From: Micromonospora sp. CP22
Lineage (GTDB): Bacteria > Actinomycetota > Actinomycetes > Mycobacteriales > Micromonosporaceae
Assembly (NCBI RefSeq): GCF_009712475.1
Contig: NZ_VCJO01000001.1
Span: 186,001 to 250,000, forward strand
Length of the DNA: 64,000 nt
Reading direction: 5' to 3'
The stretch's first letter is position 1, and the number at the start of each line of letters is the position of its first letter. Shown here piece by piece: positions 61,411-64,000 of the stretch. The position numbers and the translations under genes are program-made. The notes beneath the pieces are model-generated. The model did no database searches. It was given only the letters and a program-made list of their open reading frames with translations, and was not told where the DNA came from.

Positions 61411-62675
61411 GCGACGCCCTGCGGCAGGGCCGGTACGGTGGCCGAGATGGCGGTGCCGCCACCCGGCTCGGACTCGACGGCGAGTTGACCACCGACCCGG
61501 ATCACCCGCTGTCGCATCGCGGTCAGGCCGTAGCTGCCGTCCCGGTCCGGCGCTGTCGACCGCTCGGTCACGTCGAACCCCGAACCGTCGTCGCGGACGT
61601 CCAGAGTCACCACATCCGACATGTACGACAGGGTCACTCCGACCCGGGACGCCTCGGCGTGCCGGGCCACGTTCGCCAGTGCCTCCTGGGCGGCCCGCAG
61701 CAGCGTCACCTCGATCTCCGGATGCAGCGGGCGGGGGGTGCCGGTGGTGCTGACACTCGCCGCCACCCCGTGCAGGGCGGACCAGCGTCCGCCCAGCTCG
61801 GAGAGGACGTCGGGCAGCCGGGCGGTCTCCAGCGGCTCCGGGCGGACGGCGCGTACCGAGCGGCGGGCCTCGGTGAGGCTCTCCCGCGCCAGGCTCAGCG
61901 CGTTGTCCACGTGCCGCCGCCAGTCGGTCGAGCGGTCCCGGGACTGTTCGGCGGCCTCCAGCTGGGTGATGATCCCGGTGAGCCCCTGGGCGAGGGTGTC
62001 GTGGATCTCCCGGGCCATCCGCTGGCGTTCGTCCAGCATGCCGGCCTCCCGGGCCTGGGCGATGAGCTGGGCGTGCAGCCCTTCGTTCTCCCGCGCCGTC
62101 TCGGCGAGCCGCTCGTTGGCGGCGGTCAGTTCCGCCACCAGTTGCCTGCGTCGTTCGTTCTCCCGCTGGGCGACGTACGCGAACCAGCTCACCCCACCCG
62201 CTACCACCAGGTTGAACAGCACCATCACCAGCCAGATGGGCCAGTCCGACCACACCGACGTCAGACCGCCGATCTGTGAGGTGGCGACCAGTACGGCGGT
62301 GGCGGCGACACCGGCGATCGGCCACCTGCCGGTCAGGAGGTGGGCGTGCAGGTAGCCGACCCAGGCGAAGAAGCCGAACCACGGGCTGACGATCACCAGG
62401 GCGGCGGCGAGCGCGAGCAGCCCCACGTAGTAGAACGCCATCAGCGCCCGACGGCTCTCCCATTCGGGATGCAGGGTGACGAACCAGGCGACCCAACCTC
62501 CGGCCACTCCGGCGAGGGCCAACGTGCCCGCCGTCGGCAGGCCGGTGGCCGTCGGCGCGAGGACGGCCAGCAGCGTGCTCACCGCCAGACCGCCGTACGG
62601 CAGCACCCGGTAGAGCGTCGCCTCCCGTGCCTGCCAGACGTCGTGCCGACCCTCGGCTTCTCCGTAGCTGGTCAT
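61407..62675 (-). CDS. sensor histidine kinase (HisKA_3 type)
   Basis: 422 residues. Four to six hydrophobic helices (about 27-170), a coiled coil (170-215), then the dimerisation helix with phospho-acceptor His225 in REIHDTLAQG and an ATP-binding domain with DVRDDGSGFD and GLTAMRQRV. No extracellular domain, so the signal is probably sensed in the membrane, as in kinases that answer to cell-envelope agents. It is coupled to the response regulator and follows the permease gene after ten bases. Confidence 0.92.
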   Translation of the reverse strand: MTSYGEAEGRHDVWQAREATLYRVLPYGGLAVSTLLAVLAPTATGLPTAGTLALAGVAGGWVAWFVTLHPEWESRRALMAFYYVGLLALAAALVIVSPWFGFFAWVGYLHAHLLTGRWPIAGVAATAVLVATSQIGGLTSVWSDWPIWLVMVLFNLVVAGGVSWFAYVAQRENERRRQLVAELTAANERLAETARENEGLHAQLIAQAREAGMLDERQRMAREIHDTLAQGLTGIITQLEAAEQSRDRSTDWRRHVDNALSLARESLTEARRSVRAVRPEPLETARLPDVLSELGGRWSALHGVAASVSTTGTPRPLHPEIEVTLLRAAQEALANVARHAEASRVGVTLSYMSDVVTLDVRDDGSGFDVTERSTAPDRDGSYGLTAMRQRVIRVGGQLAVESEPGGGTAISATVPALPQGVA

Positions 62676-62685
62676 CGGTCCCCGC

Positions 62686-63420
62686 TCACTCCCAGCGGAA
62701 CAGTTTCGCCGCGCCGACGCCGGCCGTCACGGCGACGACCGCCATTATCCCCAGGTGCAGCGGGTGCGGTGCGGTGCCGGTCCAGGCATCGAGCAGCGCC
62801 TGCACGCCCGGCGGCGTGTACGCGCCGACATCGGCCAGAAAGTCGGGTAGCAGGAATCGGGGCAGGTACACCCCACCGAAGAACATGATCACCATGAACA
62901 CCGGTACGGCCATCGCCTGGGCGGTCTTGGCCGTCGGGGCGACCGCGGCGACCAACAGGCCCAGCGCGAGCAGCGCCGCCGTACCGAGGACGAGGGCCAC
63001 CGTGAACCCGAGCAGGTGCTGCGGCAGCGGAGAACCGAACGCCACCCGAGCCACCACGGCGAGGAGTGCCGCGCTGACCAGGATCCCGGCCAGCGCGAGG
63101 ACGAGCTGGGCGGTCAACAGCGCCAGCGGACTGGCCGGTGTGGTGGCCAGCCGGCGGAGGATGCCGCGCTCCCGGTAGGTGGCCAGCACGGTGGGCAGGG
63201 TGTTGATTCCGACCATCGCCAGGGTGATCACCAGTAGCGAGGGGGTGAAGTACGTGACGAAGGACTGGTCGCCGAACTCCGGGCTCGGCTCCCGCAGCGC
63301 GGGAATGAGCCCGAGCACCACCAGGATGAACGTGGGCAGGGCGACGGTCAGCGCCCACGTCGGGACGTCGCGCAGGTGGAGCTTCGCCTCAGTCCTGAGG
63401 ATCTGGCCGAAGGCGTGCAT
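62686..63420 (-). CDS. ABC-2 type transporter permease
   Basis: 244 residues with six hydrophobic helices. The second-loop motif RERGILRRLATTPASP is the ABC-2 coupling signature, and FFGGVYLPRFLLPDFL before the last helix fits the drug-export subgroup. ATG 63420 is ten bases after the ATPase stop. Together with the ATPase and the downstream two-component system it resembles antibiotic-resistance or envelope-stress exporters. Confidence 0.9.
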   Translation of the reverse strand: MHAFGQILRTEAKLHLRDVPTWALTVALPTFILVVLGLIPALREPSPEFGDQSFVTYFTPSLLVITLAMVGINTLPTVLATYRERGILRRLATTPASPLALLTAQLVLALAGILVSAALLAVVARVAFGSPLPQHLLGFTVALVLGTAALLALGLLVAAVAPTAKTAQAMAVPVFMVIMFFGGVYLPRFLLPDFLADVGAYTPPGVQALLDAWTGTAPHPLHLGIMAVVAVTAGVGAAKLFRWE

Positions 63421-63430
63421 CGCTTTCCTC

Positions 63431-64000
63431 TCAGTCGGTGAGCCGGTGCCCGGTCAGCTCGACGAACGCGTCGTCCAGTGTGGCCTGCTCCAGCCGTAGG
63501 TCGGCGACGACGATCCGGTGGCGGGCGAGCAGCGAGGCGACCGCGTACAGCAGGTCACCGGTTCCGGTCACCACCACCTGGGGGCCGCTGCGGGTCACTG
63601 CGGTCACCTCGGGTAGGTCGGTGAGGTGCCGGTCGTCGAGCGGTGCGGAGGGCCGGAAGCGGATCCGCTGCTCCGGAGCGACGGCCGAGACCAGCCCGGC
63701 CGGACTGTCCAGCGCCACCACCCGTCCCTTGTCGATGACGGCCAGGCGGTCGCAGAGCCGCTCCGCCTCCTCCATGAAGTGGGTGACCAGCACGATGGTC
63801 ACTCCGCGGTCGCGTACCCGCTCGATCAGGCTCCAGGTGTCCCGCCGGGCCTGCGGGTCCAGCCCGGTGGTCAGCTCGTCCAGGATGGCGATCCTGGGAT
63901 TGCCGACCAGGGCCAACGCGATGGAGAGCCGCTGTTTCTGGCCGCCGGAGAGCTTGTCGTACGGGGTGTTCCGCTTCGGCCCGAGCCCCAACTCGTCGAT
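63431..64000 (-). CDS. ABC transporter ATPase, C-terminal part
   Basis: The gene runs off the right edge; 189 residues are visible. The signature LSGGQKQR, Walker B (IAILDE), D-loop TGLDP and the switch histidine in VTHF are present, followed by a C-terminal domain of about 80 residues typical of drug exporters. The residue after the catalytic Glu is Leu (DELTTGLDP) rather than the usual Pro. Walker A lies outside the window. The permease is next. Confidence 0.9.
   Translation of the reverse strand: MDELGLGPKRNTPYDKLSGGQKQRLSIALALVGNPRIAILDELTTGLDPQARRDTWSLIERVRDRGVTIVLVTHFMEEAERLCDRLAVIDKGRVVALDSPAGLVSAVAPEQRIRFRPSAPLDDRHLTDLPEVTAVTRSGPQVVVTGTGDLLYAVASLLARHRIVVADLRLEQATLDDAFVELTGHRLTD

Overview
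The window is 64 kb of very GC-rich DNA with dense genes, many GTG and a few TTG starts and short intergenic gaps. The gene content points to an actinobacterium: mycothiol synthase, GlnR, an LmeA-like protein, a HbhA-like protein beside its XRE regulator, and a stand-alone groEL under CIRCE control. The overall style fits the Micromonosporaceae. That placement is inferred from gene content and codon use, not from a marker-gene comparison. I saw no rRNA, tRNA, CRISPR array, insertion sequence, phage gene or replication origin.

Left part (1-25 kb). A cut-off secreted-protein gene is followed by an unusual ABC ATPase carrying its own extracytoplasmic hydrolase, with its permease. Next come a DoxX protein behind a LacI-type palindrome, threonine synthase behind a SAM-I riboswitch, an acetyltransferase preceded by the stump of a paralogue, PaaN, a cold-shock protein and groEL with two CIRCE elements. 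A polytopic subtilase, glpD, a lipoprotein, a glycolate-oxidase-type flavoprotein, an HD hydrolase, a FUSC-type membrane protein and a PrsW protease follow.

Middle part (24.6-53 kb). A GroES-like gene with a 55-residue membrane protein, an AI-2E family permease and DinG lead to a DUF47/Pit phosphate uptake pair with an upstream PHO box. From 33.5 to 52.3 kb the order mshD, glnR, lmeA, cysA2, sseC, nitrobindin, pabC, ygfZ matches the Rv0811c-Rv0819 neighbourhood of Mycobacterium tuberculosis as I remember it. Here it is interrupted by about 9 kb (roughly 40.0-49.1 kb): a 1458-residue secreted subtilase, a GlnR-like regulator, a glycogen-debranching-type enzyme overlapping an SCP2-like gene, and a DsrE protein. 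A short cysteine-containing leader ORF precedes cysA2 and probably acts as a cysteine-responsive attenuator.

Right part (52-64 kb). A beta-keto acid cleavage enzyme and a Rhizobium-type asparaginase are followed by an XRE regulator-HbhA-like-DUF2516 operon resembling Rv0474-Rv0476, an AlaX editing protein and an SDR enzyme behind a 17-bp-arm inverted repeat. On the other strand a chain of ABC ATPase (cut by the window edge), permease, histidine kinase, response regulator and WYL regulator looks like one operon.

The least explained items are the hydrolase-ABC fusion, the polytopic subtilase, the cysteine leader ORF, the five perfect 9-residue repeats in the HbhA-like protein, and the inverted repeats before the SDR gene and in the groEL leader.
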